Program-made: the position numbers and the translations under genes
Assembly (NCBI RefSeq): GCF_003217155.1
Contig: NZ_QJSU01000006.1
Coordinates: 1 to 64,000 of the forward strand
Reading direction: 5' to 3'
DNA: 64,000 nucleotides
Source of the DNA: Psychrobacter fozii
Lineage (GTDB): Bacteria; Pseudomonadota; Gammaproteobacteria; Pseudomonadales; Moraxellaceae
Notes under the pieces: generated by a model
What the model was told of the DNA's origin: nothing
Database searches by the model: none
What the model saw: only the letters and a program-made list of their open reading frames with translations
Shown: one piece after another, positions 33,681 to 44,358 of the stretch
Numbering within the stretch: the stretch's first letter is position 1
How the letters are laid out: each line of letters starts with the position of its first letter

Positions 33681-34305
33681 TGTATTCATTTCCTAAAAGT
33701 AGTGGGTATAAGTCGCTAGATAAATGTCTAGAACTTATAGATCTATTATTAGATTGTTTTACCTCATTATTCAACCTTCATTTTTATAAAAACATTAAAG
33801 AGAACCCAAAAATATCGCTATGCAAGTATCAGATAAGTTTACACCACTTGACTTATTATTTTGTTAAGCTATTCAATAGCTTGCTGTTAGTGCTTATAGG
33901 TTTACACCTGATTATTGTACGATGATTGAAAGCTGTTTTGATATCATAATGACATTTTTAATGACTGTTGATGTCAAAATATTGTCGATGAGATTGTGAC
34001 AGAAAGGAAAGTATAGGTATGGGTAGTGAGTTATATATTAGTGGTTTTCTATCAAGACAATGTGGAGATGGAAGTACGTGGTAGTGTTACTTGCTACTAG
34101 GTAATGATAAGTAATCAATAATGAGTCGTTAGTTTACCAAGTTTGGTTCTACAGTTTTTTCAGCATAGCTCAGCTGGTAGCTCGTTGTTGATTCCGATGT
34201 TTTCTTTGACAGGATTGGTGACAGACTTTATATCATTTTTCAATTAACTAAGAACTGAAGTAATCTTGACAGCAATCAAAACCATTTGTATTTTTTACAA
34301 ACTCG
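33681..34305. other. 625-bp intergenic region with a tRNA-like fragment
   Basis: No gene seen. At 34166-34180 the sequence TAGCTCAGCTGGTAG equals the D-arm/box A region of bacterial tRNAs, but no acceptor stem, anticodon arm or T-arm follows. It is a tRNA-derived scrap, not a tRNA gene. The remainder is AT-rich without recognisable signals. Confidence 0.55.
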
Positions 34306-34920
34306 TTAAGATAAAGATTTGACATAGGTATAGTGCATTATCTGCGGGTTTAGGTCGTTGGGATACTGATTAACACGTTGATAGCCATTGTTGTCGTAGT
34401 ACTGATAAGTACATAAGGTGTCTGTATGTAATGCATACGTGTCTGCGCCCTGTGCGATGAGATAAGTCTCAAATGCTTGAATCAATGTCGCTCCAATACG
34501 GTGGCGACGATAGTTTGGGTCCACACAGAAGAACTGCAGCTCGCTATCAAAATTGTTATTTTTCCATTTCGTGTCCGCTGTTTCTGGTTCCCGTAACTCT
34601 TTCAATACTTGTTGTCCTTGCTCAGACAGACTCAGCTTTTTTTCTATCTGATCAATAATGGGCTTTTCATCGAATGACAAAGCTTTATGTGGATCTTGTT
34701 TAGTGACCCCTATCACCACACCGCAAATAATGTCACCATATTCTGCAACTTGTATAAAAGTAGCATGATGACAGTCTTTAGCTAGAAATAGGGTAGCCAG
34801 TTGCTTTAGAACCCGCTTATCTGTGGCGCTAGTAAATACACTCAAATTCATATTGACGACAAAAAGGTCGACAATGGCTGAAAAGTCTTCAGGCGTAGCA
34901 CGACGATATTGTATTGTCAT
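34306..34920 (-). CDS. GNAT-family N-acetyltransferase
   Basis: A 204-aa acetyltransferase. Motif A with the acetyl-CoA pyrophosphate loop is seen as FFCVDPNYRRHRIGATLIQAF (about 128-148), and motif B as YQYYDNNGYQRV near 180. The ATG at 34920 has AGAGAG upstream; an in-frame extension to 34974 is not family-like. The acceptor substrate is unknown. It neighbours an MBL-fold protein on the same strand 138 bp upstream. Confidence 0.82.
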   Translation of the reverse strand: MTIQYRRATPEDFSAIVDLFVVNMNLSVFTSATDKRVLKQLATLFLAKDCHHATFIQVAEYGDIICGVVIGVTKQDPHKALSFDEKPIIDQIEKKLSLSEQGQQVLKELREPETADTKWKNNNFDSELQFFCVDPNYRRHRIGATLIQAFETYLIAQGADTYALHTDTLCTYQYYDNNGYQRVNQYPNDLNPQIMHYTYVKSLS

Positions 34921-35058
34921 AAGTTGCTCTCTTTTATCATTAAAAGTACTGGCGTATGCTTCTTGACAAAGCATTCATACGGCAGCACCTTGACACTAAC
35001 ATCTGGCTAATAGACATAGCCAGATGTTAGTATTTTTTACTTAATAGTTTTCCTATAT

Positions 35059-35934
35059 TTACCACTCTATTTCACCTGTATTGACTTGACTACTCAACTC
35101 TAAATCACTTCCTCCGGGCAACGCTGGATAAGCCGATTTCATGATGGAAATAACTTCCTCTGATTGCTTGGAGTCTTGATTTTTTGCCTCGCCCAGTGCT
35201 TGTTCAAAAGTTTTTAGATAGCTGAGGGTAAAATCAACAGCGTAGTCTTTTTTGAGTAGGTTGCCTGAATAGTGACCTGGTATCACAACATTTGGCTTTA
35301 ATTGCTTCATTTGTTCTAATGATTGCATCCAAGCGCTACGAGCTTCTTTAGTTTGGGTATCAGCAGTCCACACATGCATGCCTGATGTTACCGACACACC
35401 GCCGAACACAGTTTTTGACTCTGGTACCCACATGTATGCTTGAGGGGTTCCGAACGCTTTGATTTCAATTTTATGGCCTTCTAAGGTCAGTGTAGATTGA
35501 TTAAGTGTTTGAGGTACTGTAATTTTGGTAGGTGCATGTTTACCAAGGATTGGACCCCAATGCTCTAATTTTGCATCTTTAGTCGCCTCAATGTGTTCAA
35601 CAATAGAAGGGCTAGACATAACCTTCACATTAGGGAAGGCTTTGACTAAAGGCTGAAGACCGAAATAGTAATCTGGATCGCCTGCCGTGATATAGATCAT
35701 TTTAAGGTCTTTATTGCTTTTTTTAATCATATCAACCAATGCTTCACCGTCTTTGACACTAAACTGTGCATCGAACAAGATAGCATCTTTCTCGCCACTT
35801 GCCAGTACAGAGGTCACTGGAAAAATAGCATTTTTATCAGGTTTATATGCTTGTAGTTGTAGATCGGCTGCGTTTGCCTGGCTTGCAAGCAGTAGAAAAC
35901 TGGCCGCCATAGAAGCTGTTATTAATTTTTTCAT
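35059..35934 (-). CDS. Exported MBL-fold protein with a degenerate zinc site
   Basis: A 291-aa protein with a Sec signal peptide (MKKLITASMAASFLLLASQANA). The metallo-beta-lactamase fold is suggested by AILFDAQFSVKDGEALVDMI, then YITAGDPDYYFGLQPLVKAF, and PGHYSGN near 215. Where active members have HxHxDH (often HPDPDHYFG in close relatives), this one reads TAGDPDYYFG, so most first-motif histidines are replaced while the later His is kept. It may be catalytically altered, monometallic or non-enzymatic. It is divergent from a LysR gene at 36082. Confidence 0.8.
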   Translation of the reverse strand: MKKLITASMAASFLLLASQANAADLQLQAYKPDKNAIFPVTSVLASGEKDAILFDAQFSVKDGEALVDMIKKSNKDLKMIYITAGDPDYYFGLQPLVKAFPNVKVMSSPSIVEHIEATKDAKLEHWGPILGKHAPTKITVPQTLNQSTLTLEGHKIEIKAFGTPQAYMWVPESKTVFGGVSVTSGMHVWTADTQTKEARSAWMQSLEQMKQLKPNVVIPGHYSGNLLKKDYAVDFTLSYLKTFEQALGEAKNQDSKQSEEVISIMKSAYPALPGGSDLELSSQVNTGEIEW

Positions 35935-36081
35935 AATCCACCTGTATTTTTGTTTGAGTAAATAGACCGCGTTAATGGCGGTATTCGTTGTTAGTGGCTA
36001 TTCTATTCGATTGTATTTCGTTTAAATACGCTATAATCCGGTGTTTACTGTTTCAGTTTTCGCGCAAATAAGGATGGATGA

Positions 36082-36975
36082 ATGGATAGGCTGACCGCTT
36101 TGCAAGTGTTTGTTACTATCGTCGAACAAGGTAGCTTGAGCCGTGCTGCGGACAATTTAGATATGTCTAGAGCTAAGGTAACGCGCTATCTGACAGAGCT
36201 TGAGAGCTGGATGGATATACGCTTATTACATCGCACGACTAGAAGTCTGAGCCTGACTGCCCCTGGTGAGCAGACCCTTGAGGTGGCCTATCAGTTGCTT
36301 GGATTGACTGACTCGTTGGATCAGATACGCAATCAAAATACTTTGGAGCTAAAAGGTCAGTTGCGAATCACTGCTAGCCTTTCGCTGATTGATAGCCTTT
36401 TGATGGATGTGGTTGGTCGCTTCGTATCTCACTGGCCGCAAACAGCGATTGATATTCTTACCACTGATGATTCTGTCAACTTAATTGATGCCCGTATTGA
36501 CTTGGCGATTCGTATTACCAATGATTTGGAACCAAATGTCGTGGCTAGACGTATTGGGGAGTGTCAATCCATTGTGTGCGCCGCACCTAAATATCTAAAA
36601 AAGCGTGGAAAGCCTAAGGATGTACAGTCTCTTATTCATCATAACTGCCTATCGTTTGCTTATTTTGGACGATCTGCATGGGTGTTTGATGGGCCAAATG
36701 GTCCAGAGTCTGTTCCTATCTCTGGCAATATCAGCGCCAATATCTCTGAAGTCTTGCTCTCTGCCACATTGCGTGGACATGGGATCAGCTTACAGCCATC
36801 TGGCGCAGTCAAATCTTTGATTGCATCTGGACAACTCATTGAGTTATTGCCTGAATGGAAACCCAAAACTTTGGGTGTTTATGTGGTTTATGCCAATCGA
36901 AAACAGGTGACACCACTACAAAGAAAGTTTATTGATTTTCTCGCTGAAGAAATAAAGCATTCGCCTTACTGGTAG
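36082..36975 (+). CDS. LysR-family transcriptional regulator
   Basis: A 297-aa LysR protein (MDRLTALQVFVTIVEQGSLS; HTH about 1-60; effector domain after 90). AAGGATGG precedes the ATG and a -10-like TATAAT lies at about 36031. It is divergent from the MBL-fold gene, which it probably regulates. Confidence 0.9.
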   Translation: MDRLTALQVFVTIVEQGSLSRAADNLDMSRAKVTRYLTELESWMDIRLLHRTTRSLSLTAPGEQTLEVAYQLLGLTDSLDQIRNQNTLELKGQLRITASLSLIDSLLMDVVGRFVSHWPQTAIDILTTDDSVNLIDARIDLAIRITNDLEPNVVARRIGECQSIVCAAPKYLKKRGKPKDVQSLIHHNCLSFAYFGRSAWVFDGPNGPESVPISGNISANISEVLLSATLRGHGISLQPSGAVKSLIASGQLIELLPEWKPKTLGVYVVYANRKQVTPLQRKFIDFLAEEIKHSPYW

Positions 36976-37140
36976 CAAGCAATGGATGAATATGGACTAT
37001 TTATAAAACTCAATATTAGCAACATCACCTAAAAACGTTTAAATTAGCACTTAATTCCTTAGAACCCCTTATCCATACCTTATAAAGAGTTCTATTGTGA
37101 GCTTGATTTTTTTAGGTGGTAGTTACAAACTAATATCAAA

Positions 37141-37746
37141 TTATACAATCAAGCTATCTACTAGAAGTTGAATGCTAGTGTCTAACGCACTATTAGCGAA
37201 TTTCTTATTTTTTAAACTATGATTACAAACCGCTTCCGTTTGTGTAGAAAAATCAGAATAGTGCTGAGTTACTGCCCAAATATGAAAAATTAAATGGATG
37301 GCAGAAACGGACTTAATCTTGTTATCTGCAATCCATTCGTCAATCACTGCCACCTTTTCTCGAACCAAGGATTTTAAAGGTCCTTTTAATACGGCCATCA
37401 GGTGAGGGGCGCCTTGCATGATTTCTAATGCATATAGTCTTGACGCTGCAGGCGATTTTCTTGAAACTTTATATTTTTCTTCAATGTAGGTTATAAGCGC
37501 CTTTCTTGGATCTTGGTTGATATTCATCTCATTTAAAGGGGATAACCACTTACTAAGCACTCTTTCTAAAACGGCAACATATAGAACCTCTTTACTGTCG
37601 AAGTAGTAAAATATATTTGATTTAGATATATCAGCCTCTTCAGCGATTTTTTCCATTCGCGCCCCATTTAATCCCTCTTGGGAAAATACGATCAATGCAG
37701 CATTAATAATATGTTCTTTCTTTTTTAATATTTTTGAACTCGTCAC
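37141..37746 (-). CDS. rutR: Pyrimidine-utilisation regulator RutR (TetR family)
   Basis: A 201-aa TetR-family repressor close to E. coli RutR along its length. The HTH is at about residues 10-60 (ALIVFSQEGLNGARMEKIAE, SKSNIFYYFDSKEVLY), and ASRLYALEIMQGAPHLM and HLIFHIWAVTQHYSDF in the ligand domain match RutR. The GTG at 37746 is chosen because AAAGGAAGAG lies just upstream and the length then equals the family's; GTG codons further upstream are weaker. It senses uracil/thymine in known cases. It is divergent from rutA, across 558 bp that contain a RutR-like box. Confidence 0.88.
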   Translation of the reverse strand: MTSSKILKKKEHIINAALIVFSQEGLNGARMEKIAEEADISKSNIFYYFDSKEVLYVAVLERVLSKWLSPLNEMNINQDPRKALITYIEEKYKVSRKSPAASRLYALEIMQGAPHLMAVLKGPLKSLVREKVAVIDEWIADNKIKSVSAIHLIFHIWAVTQHYSDFSTQTEAVCNHSLKNKKFANSALDTSIQLLVDSLIV

Positions 37747-37820
37747 GGTCTCTTCCTTTAGCACGTACTCTCTCACTATGTTGTCCCTCACTATAAAGTC
37801 ATATAAATCTAATGTTAAAT

Positions 37821-37947
37821 GACAGTTGATTCAATTTAAAAAACGATCAGAGCAACCAAGTACATAAGCCACTAATTAACCCAAGCAAACATGCCAACTA
37901 TGTCGATAGCGTTTAACACCGTATCGATTTATAAGTTCGCTGATGGT
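37821..37947. mobile_element. Degraded MITE-family copy between rutR and rutA
   Basis: The left part ACAGTTGATTCAATTTAAAA and AGAGCAACCAAGTACA, and the right part CACCGTATCGATTTATAAGT before TCGCTGA, align with the ends of the elements at 16480 and 4001. The terminal repeats are more diverged than in the other copies. Confidence 0.6.
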
Positions 37948-38105
37948 AGCGATATCGCGTCATCCAGTCTCAACAGCCTAATGTCATTCAAGCTCAGCAA
38001 TCTAAAGCCAGCCTAGTTTCAGTCAGCCTTCTTTTTATCACTCATTTAGAGCCATTCTCATCCAAATTGCCAACAAAATGCGCTTTTTAAGCATTTCTAT
38101 ATTTG

Positions 38106-38164
38106 TGCACCATTTTATAACACCTCGCACCATTGTTCTGCATATTTTTAGACCATATGGTTTA
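38106..38164 (+). promoter_or_regulatory. NtrC-like sites and RutR box upstream of rutA
   Basis: Two NtrC-like half-site pairs start TGCACCA (38106) and CGCACCA (38126); the second continues to TTCTGCA and fits TGCACCA-N3-TGGTGCA in 11 of 14 positions. They are 20 bp apart, centred about -131 and -111 from the predicted sigma-54 start. A palindromic TAGACCATATGGTTTA (38149-38164) matches the RutR consensus TTGACCA-N2-TGGTCAA. Confidence 0.72.
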
Positions 38165-38218
38165 AAAAATTGTGGGTATAAAAATACTAAGTACTTGATA
38201 AATAACGATAAGTTTCTA

Positions 38219-38234
38219 TGGCATAAGTTTTGCT
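38219..38234 (+). promoter_or_regulatory. Sigma-54 (-24/-12) promoter of the rut operon
   Basis: TGGCATAAGTTTTGCT has GG and GC at exactly the spacing of the sigma-54 consensus TGGCACG-N4-TTGC. Transcription would start near 38245, giving a leader of about 60 nt to rutA. Confidence 0.75.
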
Positions 38235-38304
38235 TTATAAAAAACATGAAATAATCTTTATTTCTTTTATCGCTCTTTTCTTCCTCAAACGTATAGGTGA
38301 AATC

Positions 38305-39408
38305 ATGGAAATAGGTATTTTTTGTCCGATTGGCAACAACGGCTGGTTAATTTCAAAAAACGCGCCGCAGTACAAGCCAACATTTGAGCTTAATAAGCAA
38401 ATTGTGCAACGTGCTGAGCACTATGGCTTCGATTTTGCGCTTTCAATGATTAAGCTACGCGGCTTTGGCGGGGAGACGGAGTTTTGGGATTATAACCTTG
38501 AAAGCTTCACCTTAATGGCGGGATTGGCTGCGGTCACATCCAAAATAAAAATCTATGCCACATCAGCGACGTTAGTCATGCCACCTGCAATTGTAGCAAG
38601 AATGGCATCGACGCTTGATAGCATCTCAAACGGACGTTTTGGATTAAATGTCGTGACTGGCTGGCAAGAAGCAGAATATGGCCAAATGGGCATGTGGCCA
38701 GGCGATGATTATTTTGGTAAGCGTTATGACTACCTATCTGAATATGTCCAAATTTTAAGAGATCTGTGGGCGACAGGCCAATCTGATTTGAAGGGTGAGT
38801 TCTTCCAGATGGATGACTGTCAAGTGAAGCCCATTCCAAAAGCTGATATGAAGATTATCTGTGCGGGTCAATCAGATACAGGGTTAGCGTTTTCTGCAAA
38901 ACATGCTGACTATAATTTTGTCTTTGGTAAGGGTCTAAATACACCTACCGCTTATGCTGGTATCAATGACCGCTTAAAGGTACACACGGACAAGACGGGT
39001 CGTAATGTTCCGACCTATGTGCTCTTTATGGTCATTGCAGATGAGACCGATGAAAAAGCCCAAGCAAAATGGCAATCATACAATGATGGCGCGGATTTTG
39101 AAGCCATTGATTGGTTGCAGTCACAAGGCGGTAAGGACAAAACATCAGGCAAGGACACCAATATTCGCCATATGGCCTCGAGCGTTTCACCAGTCAATAT
39201 CAACATGGGTACGCTGGTCGGCTCTTTTGAAAATGTCGCCAGTATGTTAGATGAAGTCGGTGAAATACAAGGTACGGATGGCGTCCTATTGACCTTTGAT
39301 GACTTCGTGCAAGGTGTTGAAGATTTTGGCAGTAAGATTCAGCCCCTTATGAAGAGCCGCATCAACGTTGATACCCCAGTTGCCAGCCAAGCTGTCAGCG
39401 AAGCCTAA
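38305..39408 (+). CDS. rutA: Pyrimidine monooxygenase RutA
   Basis: A 367-aa FMN-dependent luciferase-family monooxygenase that opens the uracil ring with O2, giving ureidoacrylate peracid. It is very close to E. coli Rut[37 protein letters not shown], and a late [26 protein letters not shown] lies 4 nt before the ATG at 38305; an in-frame extension to 38230 overlaps the promoter. It is the first gene of the rut operon and needs reduced FMN from RutF. Confidence 0.96.
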   Translation: MEIGIFCPIGNNGWLISKNAPQYKPTFELNKQIVQRAEHYGFDFALSMIKLRGFGGETEFWDYNLESFTLMAGLAAVTSKIKIYATSATLVMPPAIVARMASTLDSISNGRFGLNVVTGWQEAEYGQMGMWPGDDYFGKRYDYLSEYVQILRDLWATGQSDLKGEFFQMDDCQVKPIPKADMKIICAGQSDTGLAFSAKHADYNFVFGKGLNTPTAYAGINDRLKVHTDKTGRNVPTYVLFMVIADETDEKAQAKWQSYNDGADFEAIDWLQSQGGKDKTSGKDTNIRHMASSVSPVNINMGTLVGSFENVASMLDEVGEIQGTDGVLLTFDDFVQGVEDFGSKIQPLMKSRINVDTPVASQAVSEA

Positions 39409-39422
39409 TAAAAGGAGCGAAT

Positions 39423-40142
39423 ATGAATTCGGTTAATACAATTTGTGCAGACTTTACCAAGGAATCCTCTCCTGTTTTAGAGTCTTTGCCTGAACCTATC
39501 AAGTTAGATCCCTCCCAGACGGCATTGATCGTAGTAGATATGCAAAACGCTTATGCTAGCCAAGGCGGGTATCTAGATTTGGCCGGGTTTGATGTCACAG
39601 CGACCAAACCCGTCATCGATAAAATAAAGCAAGCCGTGGATATTGCGCACCAAGCTGGCATACAAGTCATCTATTTTAGAAATGGCTGGGACAATAAATA
39701 TGTGGAAGCTGGTGGTAGTGGGTCGCCTAATTATCACAAATCAAACGCCTTAAAAACCATGCGTAAGAATCCTGAAATTGAAGGAACGTTATTAGCAAAA
39801 GGTGGCTGGGATTACGAGTTAGTCGACGAGCTTAGCCCTGCGCCTCAAGACATCGTTATAGACAAACCTCGATATAGCGGCTTTGCTAACACCAATTTCG
39901 ATAGCGTATTACGGTCACGGGGCATACGTAATCTATTGCTCACTGGTATCGCGACCAATGTTTGTGTTGAATCTACGCTTCGAGATGGGTTTTTCCTTGA
40001 GTATTTTGGGGTGTTGTTAGATGACGCTTGTTATCAGGCAGGACCAGTAGAGGCTCACGACGCCACACTATATAACGTAAAAACCTTTTTTGGTTGGGTA
40101 TCTGATGTTGCCAGCATGCAGCAGTGCTTTTCGAATAGCTAA
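39423..40142 (+). CDS. rutB: Ureidoacrylate amidohydrolase RutB
   Basis: A 239-aa isochorismatase-family cysteine hydrolase that splits ureidoacrylate (peracid) to carbamate and aminoacrylate. It shows [20 protein letters not shown] with the catalytic Asp39, and [20 protein letters not shown] with the nucleophilic Cys. It is 14 bp after rutA with AAGGAG before its ATG. Confidence 0.95.
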   Translation: MNSVNTICADFTKESSPVLESLPEPIKLDPSQTALIVVDMQNAYASQGGYLDLAGFDVTATKPVIDKIKQAVDIAHQAGIQVIYFRNGWDNKYVEAGGSGSPNYHKSNALKTMRKNPEIEGTLLAKGGWDYELVDELSPAPQDIVIDKPRYSGFANTNFDSVLRSRGIRNLLLTGIATNVCVESTLRDGFFLEYFGVLLDDACYQAGPVEAHDATLYNVKTFFGWVSDVASMQQCFSNS

Positions 40143-40217
40143 TGTATTGAATAGCCAATTTTTAGCAACCTAAACCAAGCGCTTCATACTTAACCTAACC
40201 GCAATAGGAATGTAGAT

Positions 40218-40601
40218 ATGTCTAAACAAGTGATTATACCTGAAGGTACCAGCAAGCCATTAGCCCCTTATGTACCAGCGACTAAGGCCGACAACATCGT
40301 TTATGTCTCCGGTACTTTGCCTTTCGATGAAAACAACGATGTCGTACATGTGGGCGATGCAGCTGCTCAAACTCGCCATGTGTTAACGACGATCAAAAAC
40401 GTGATTCAAACCGCTGGTGGCGATATGGATGATGTGACATTTAATTCAATCTTTGTAAAAGACTGGGCAGATTATGACGCAGTCAATCAAGTCTATGCAG
40501 AATTTTTCCCCAATGAAAAGCCAGCGAGATTTTGTATTCAATGCGGGTTGGTAAAACCAGATGCTTTAGTTGAAATAGCGTCCATAGCGCACATCGGATA
40601 A
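40218..40601 (+). CDS. rutC: Aminoacrylate deaminase RutC (RidA/YjgF family)
   Basis: A 127-aa RidA-superfamily trimeric protein: the N-terminal [20 protein letters not shown], and the C-terminal [19 protein letters not shown] with the conserved Cys and the Glu of the active cleft. It hydrolyses 3-aminoacrylate to malonic semialdehyde plus ammonia in the Rut route. Its position after rutB is typical. Confidence 0.94.
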   Translation: MSKQVIIPEGTSKPLAPYVPATKADNIVYVSGTLPFDENNDVVHVGDAAAQTRHVLTTIKNVIQTAGGDMDDVTFNSIFVKDWADYDAVNQVYAEFFPNEKPARFCIQCGLVKPDALVEIASIAHIG

Positions 40602-40735
40602 GAAAGCCTGTTTAAAAATAACTGCAGTTAGTGAATTTAAAGTTACCTGACATTGAACCCCCTAGCATTGGACTGTAGTAGGGCGCTTTAGTTAACTACA
40701 CATGTGGCGGAATATTGTTTAAAAGGAAATGACAG

Positions 40736-41317
40736 ATGAATACAGTAATTAAAGAAAGCCAAGTAACGCAATCCTCATTAATGAAACATAAGTCTAAAGA
40801 ATCATTCACCTCTACGGCAGGAAACTTAACTGATATGCAGCAATCTTTTAGAGATGCGATGAGTAATTTGGCTGCCGCCGTCAACATTATCACCACTGAG
40901 GGTCCAGCAGGGCGGGCAGGATTTACCGCCTCTGCTGTGTGTAGTGTCACTGACTCACCACCAACCCTATTGGTGTGTTTAAACAGAAGCGCTTCTGTCT
41001 ACCACTTTTTTAAAGAAAACATGGTGCTATGCGTCAACACACTTGCTCTTGAACACAAAGATCTAAGCGGTGTGTTCGGGGGTAAAAAATCTCTGGAAGA
41101 AAGGTTTGAGCAAGGCAGTTGGTCTACGCTGTCGACAGGATCGCCTGTATTAGAAGACGCCAGTATTTCTTTTGATTGCAAGATTAAGCTCATTAGCTCG
41201 GTGGGAACTCACGATATTCTTATTTGTGAAGTATTGGATATCAAACACAAGCCTGATTGTGACAGTCTCATCTATTTCAATCGAGACTACCATCAATTAA
41301 GTAAGTGCACGAACTAA
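40736..41317 (+). CDS. rutF: FMN reductase RutF
   Basis: A 193-aa flavin reductase (split-barrel, HpaC family) supplying reduced FMN to RutA. Core: [40 protein letters not shown] and [18 protein letters not shown]. An N-terminal extension of about 30 residues precedes the core. AAAGGAAATG precedes the ATG. Gene order C-F-G differs from E. coli, where rutD and rutE lie between rutC and rutF. Confidence 0.92.
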   Translation: MNTVIKESQVTQSSLMKHKSKESFTSTAGNLTDMQQSFRDAMSNLAAAVNIITTEGPAGRAGFTASAVCSVTDSPPTLLVCLNRSASVYHFFKENMVLCVNTLALEHKDLSGVFGGKKSLEERFEQGSWSTLSTGSPVLEDASISFDCKIKLISSVGTHDILICEVLDIKHKPDCDSLIYFNRDYHQLSKCTN

Positions 41318-41350
41318 GTAACATCCCTCTACTTTTTAAGGATATTGAAA

Positions 41351-42709
41351 ATGGATAAATGGTTTGTTAAATGGCGTCCATATACTGGAAACCTAGAAAC
41401 GACGCCGGTAGGTATCAATGAGTATCTACCCATGGGTAAGAGCGTGGTGTTAGGCGCACAGCACTCATTCGCAATGTTCGGTGCGACAATCTTAGCCCCA
41501 TTACTGATGGGATTCGATCCTAGCTTAACGATGCTTATCACTGGTATAGGCACGATACTTTTCTTTCTCATTACTGGCGGGCACGTACCAAGCTATTTAG
41601 GCTCTAGTTTTGCATTTATCGGGGCGGTAGCAGCAGTAACAGGCTATAGCGGTACTGGTATCAATCCAAATATTGGCATTGCGCTTGGAGGCACACTGGT
41701 CTGCGGGGTCTTATACGCACTGATGGGTCTGCTGGTGATGAAGACAGGTGCAGGGTGGATCGAGAACTTGATGCCACCTGTGGTCACTGGGTCCATTGTG
41801 ATGATTATTGGGTTGAACCTAGCGCCTGTCACCATACAAAGCGTCATTGGCAGTAGCTTTGATTCTTGGATGGCGTTAGTCACCGTGTTGTGTATCTGTT
41901 CAGTCGCCGTATTCACCAAAGGTATGGTCAGACGCTTGTTATTATTAATAGGACTGGTCGCTGCGTATTTTATTTATTTCCTATTAACGAATGTGATGGG
42001 TATGGGCAAGCCTATTGATTTTTCTCCAATTGCGAATGCCGCTTGGTTCGGTATGCCAACCCTTTACTCTCCTGTCTTTGAGACCAGTGCCATATTAGTG
42101 ATTGCACCCGTCTTTATCATCTTAATCGCTGAAAACCTTGGTCATTTCAAAGCAGTAGAAGCCATGACTGGCAAAAGCATCTCGCCTTATATGGGTAGAG
42201 CATTCTTCGCTGACGGCCTTTGTACCACGCTTTCGGCTTCGGTAGGCGGCACTGGTATGACGACTTATGCAGAAAACATCGGCGTCATGGCAGCGACCAA
42301 AATTTACTCTACAGTCGTCTTTGTCATAGCAGGTGTCTTCGCCATTCTATTGGGCTTATCCCCTAAATTTGGCACCTTGATCAGTACCATTCCTGTAGCC
42401 ATTTTGACAGGTGCTTCAATCGTTGTCTTTGGTTTAATCACGATTGCTGGCGCGCGTATTTGGATGAATGCAAAAATTGATTTCAGTAAGAATGGCAATA
42501 TGTTGGTCGCCGCCGTCCCAGTAATCTTAGGTACTGGTAACTATTCACTAAACATTGCGGGCTTTGATTTAGGTGGTATCGGTACCGCTACTTTTTTAGC
42601 CATTCTTATGAACCTCGTGTTTAATTTTAAAAACAAACAAAAAGAGGTGAGCGTGACCACTGAGAGAGAAATCGCTACATCAGAGCCGCTCTTAAAACTC
42701 AACCCATAA
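41351..42709 (+). CDS. rutG: Uracil/pyrimidine permease RutG (NCS2 family)
   Basis: A 452-aa inner-membrane nucleobase:cation symporter with 14 expected helices. Family motifs include [19 protein letters not shown] near the N-terminus and the substrate-site segment [21 protein letters not shown] with conserved Glu in helix 8, and [18 protein letters not shown] later. The ATG at 41351 has AAGGA 8 nt upstream; a TTG at 41345 is too close to it. It imports uracil or thymine for RutA. Confidence 0.94.
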   Translation: MDKWFVKWRPYTGNLETTPVGINEYLPMGKSVVLGAQHSFAMFGATILAPLLMGFDPSLTMLITGIGTILFFLITGGHVPSYLGSSFAFIGAVAAVTGYSGTGINPNIGIALGGTLVCGVLYALMGLLVMKTGAGWIENLMPPVVTGSIVMIIGLNLAPVTIQSVIGSSFDSWMALVTVLCICSVAVFTKGMVRRLLLLIGLVAAYFIYFLLTNVMGMGKPIDFSPIANAAWFGMPTLYSPVFETSAILVIAPVFIILIAENLGHFKAVEAMTGKSISPYMGRAFFADGLCTTLSASVGGTGMTTYAENIGVMAATKIYSTVVFVIAGVFAILLGLSPKFGTLISTIPVAILTGASIVVFGLITIAGARIWMNAKIDFSKNGNMLVAAVPVILGTGNYSLNIAGFDLGGIGTATFLAILMNLVFNFKNKQKEVSVTTEREIATSEPLLKLNP

Positions 42710-42749
42710 ATTTAAAACCCTATTTGATATTACCTTAAGGAATCGTGTC

Positions 42750-44249
42750 ATGAATACAGAACCACGCAGCGTACAACAATTGATCAATGGCGAATTTACC
42801 GAATCAACTACTACAGAATGGATTGATATCACCAATCCAGCCACGCAAGAAGTTATCGCCAAGGTACCACAATCAACACCTGAGGAAATCGAGCAAGCTA
42901 TCAAAACGGCATCTGAGGCCTTTCAGAATTGGCGCGTCACACCAATCAGTAAACGAGCCCGTATTTTCTTAAAGTATCAACAACTGATACGTGAAAATAT
43001 GGATGAGCTGGCGGCGCTACTGACTGAAGAACAAGGCAAAACACTGGCAGACGCTAGAGGTGATGTGTTTAGAGGTCTTGAGGTCGTAGAACACGCATCA
43101 GGTATCGGCAACTTGCAACAAGGTGGCTACATTGAAAATGTCGCCAGTAGTGTCGATATGTATACCGTTCAGCAGCCAATAGGTGTCTGTGCAGGTATTA
43201 CCCCCTTTAACTTTCCTGCCATGATACCCCTGTGGATGTTTCCAATGGCCATCGCTACAGGCAACACGTTCATCCTAAAACCTTCTGAACAAAATCCAAT
43301 CGTTACCATGCGATTGGTCGAGCTAGCACTTGAGGCCGGTATACCAAAAGGGGTATTAAATGTGGTTCATGGTGGTAAAGATACGGTGGATGCACTGTGC
43401 GATCACCCTGACATAAAAGCGATATCTTTTGTAGGTTCAACAGCAGTGGGTAAGCATGTCTATGACCGTGCAGGTCAGGATGGCAAACGTGTGCAATGTA
43501 TGATGGGTGCGAAAAACCATGCCGTTATCATGCCTGATGCCAATAAAGAACAAAGTCTGAATCAATTAGCAGGGGCGGCATTTGGTGCAGCAGGTCAGCG
43601 ATGCATGGCACTGTCTGTTGTCGTATTAGTTGGCGAATCTAAACAGTGGGTTGATGATATTGTAGAAAAATCAGCACAGCTAGTAGTGTCTGCTGGCAAG
43701 GATGACAAAGACTTAGGTCCGCTAATATCTAAGCAAGCCAAAGCCCGTGTCGAGCGTTTAATCCAAGCGGGTATCGATGAAGGGGCGCATCTAAAACTAG
43801 ATGGCCGTGGTTGTCAGGTAGCAGGTTATGAAGAGGGTAACTTTGTTGGTCCAACCATCTTAGATCATGTAACCGCTGATATGAGCTGCTATACCGAAGA
43901 GATTTTTGGTCCTGTCTTATGCATTATGTATGCGGACACGCTTGAGGAAGCCATTGAGATTATCAATACCAATCCAAATGGTAATGGCACTGCAATTTTT
44001 ACCCAGTCTGGCGCCCATGCACATAAGTTCCAACAAGATATCGATGTTGGACAAGTCGGTATTAATTTACCAATTCCAGTACCGCTACCGATGTTTTCGT
44101 TTACAGGATCTAGAGCCAGTAAGCTCGGTGACTTAGGTCCTTATGGTAAGCAAGCGGTGCAGTTTTATACACAGACGAAAACCGTGATATCACGTTGGTT
44201 TGATGAAGATGCTAGTGAAGGCGTAAATACTACTATTTCTATGAAGTAG
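42750..44249 (+). CDS. mmsA: CoA-acylating (methyl)malonate-semialdehyde dehydrogenase
   Basis: A 499-aa ALDH-superfamily enzyme of the MmsA class. [40 protein letters not shown], the MmsA-specific [16 protein letters not shown], and the catalytic Cys in [11 protein letters not shown] (about 288) are all present. It converts malonic (or methylmalonic) semialdehyde with CoA and NAD+ to acetyl-CoA (or propionyl-CoA) and CO2. In this cluster it should drain malonic semialdehyde from uracil into central metabolism, and methylmalonic semialdehyde from thymine. AAGGAA precedes the ATG. Confidence 0.93.
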   Translation: MNTEPRSVQQLINGEFTESTTTEWIDITNPATQEVIAKVPQSTPEEIEQAIKTASEAFQNWRVTPISKRARIFLKYQQLIRENMDELAALLTEEQGKTLADARGDVFRGLEVVEHASGIGNLQQGGYIENVASSVDMYTVQQPIGVCAGITPFNFPAMIPLWMFPMAIATGNTFILKPSEQNPIVTMRLVELALEAGIPKGVLNVVHGGKDTVDALCDHPDIKAISFVGSTAVGKHVYDRAGQDGKRVQCMMGAKNHAVIMPDANKEQSLNQLAGAAFGAAGQRCMALSVVVLVGESKQWVDDIVEKSAQLVVSAGKDDKDLGPLISKQAKARVERLIQAGIDEGAHLKLDGRGCQVAGYEEGNFVGPTILDHVTADMSCYTEEIFGPVLCIMYADTLEEAIEIINTNPNGNGTAIFTQSGAHAHKFQQDIDVGQVGINLPIPVPLPMFSFTGSRASKLGDLGPYGKQAVQFYTQTKTVISRWFDEDASEGVNTTISMK

Positions 44250-44358
44250 CTATACGGCCGTATCAAACGTAGGACGTTATGTAGAGCGTGTGATTAATTG
44301 ACAATAGGCTCTACATAACAACATACAAAAGCAAATATAAATGCAAATGGTGGATTTT

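Noticed and set aside
34161..34236. A complete tRNA gene
   Set aside because: Only the D-arm sequence is present; no acceptor stem pairing, anticodon arm or GGTTCGAATCC T-arm is found.
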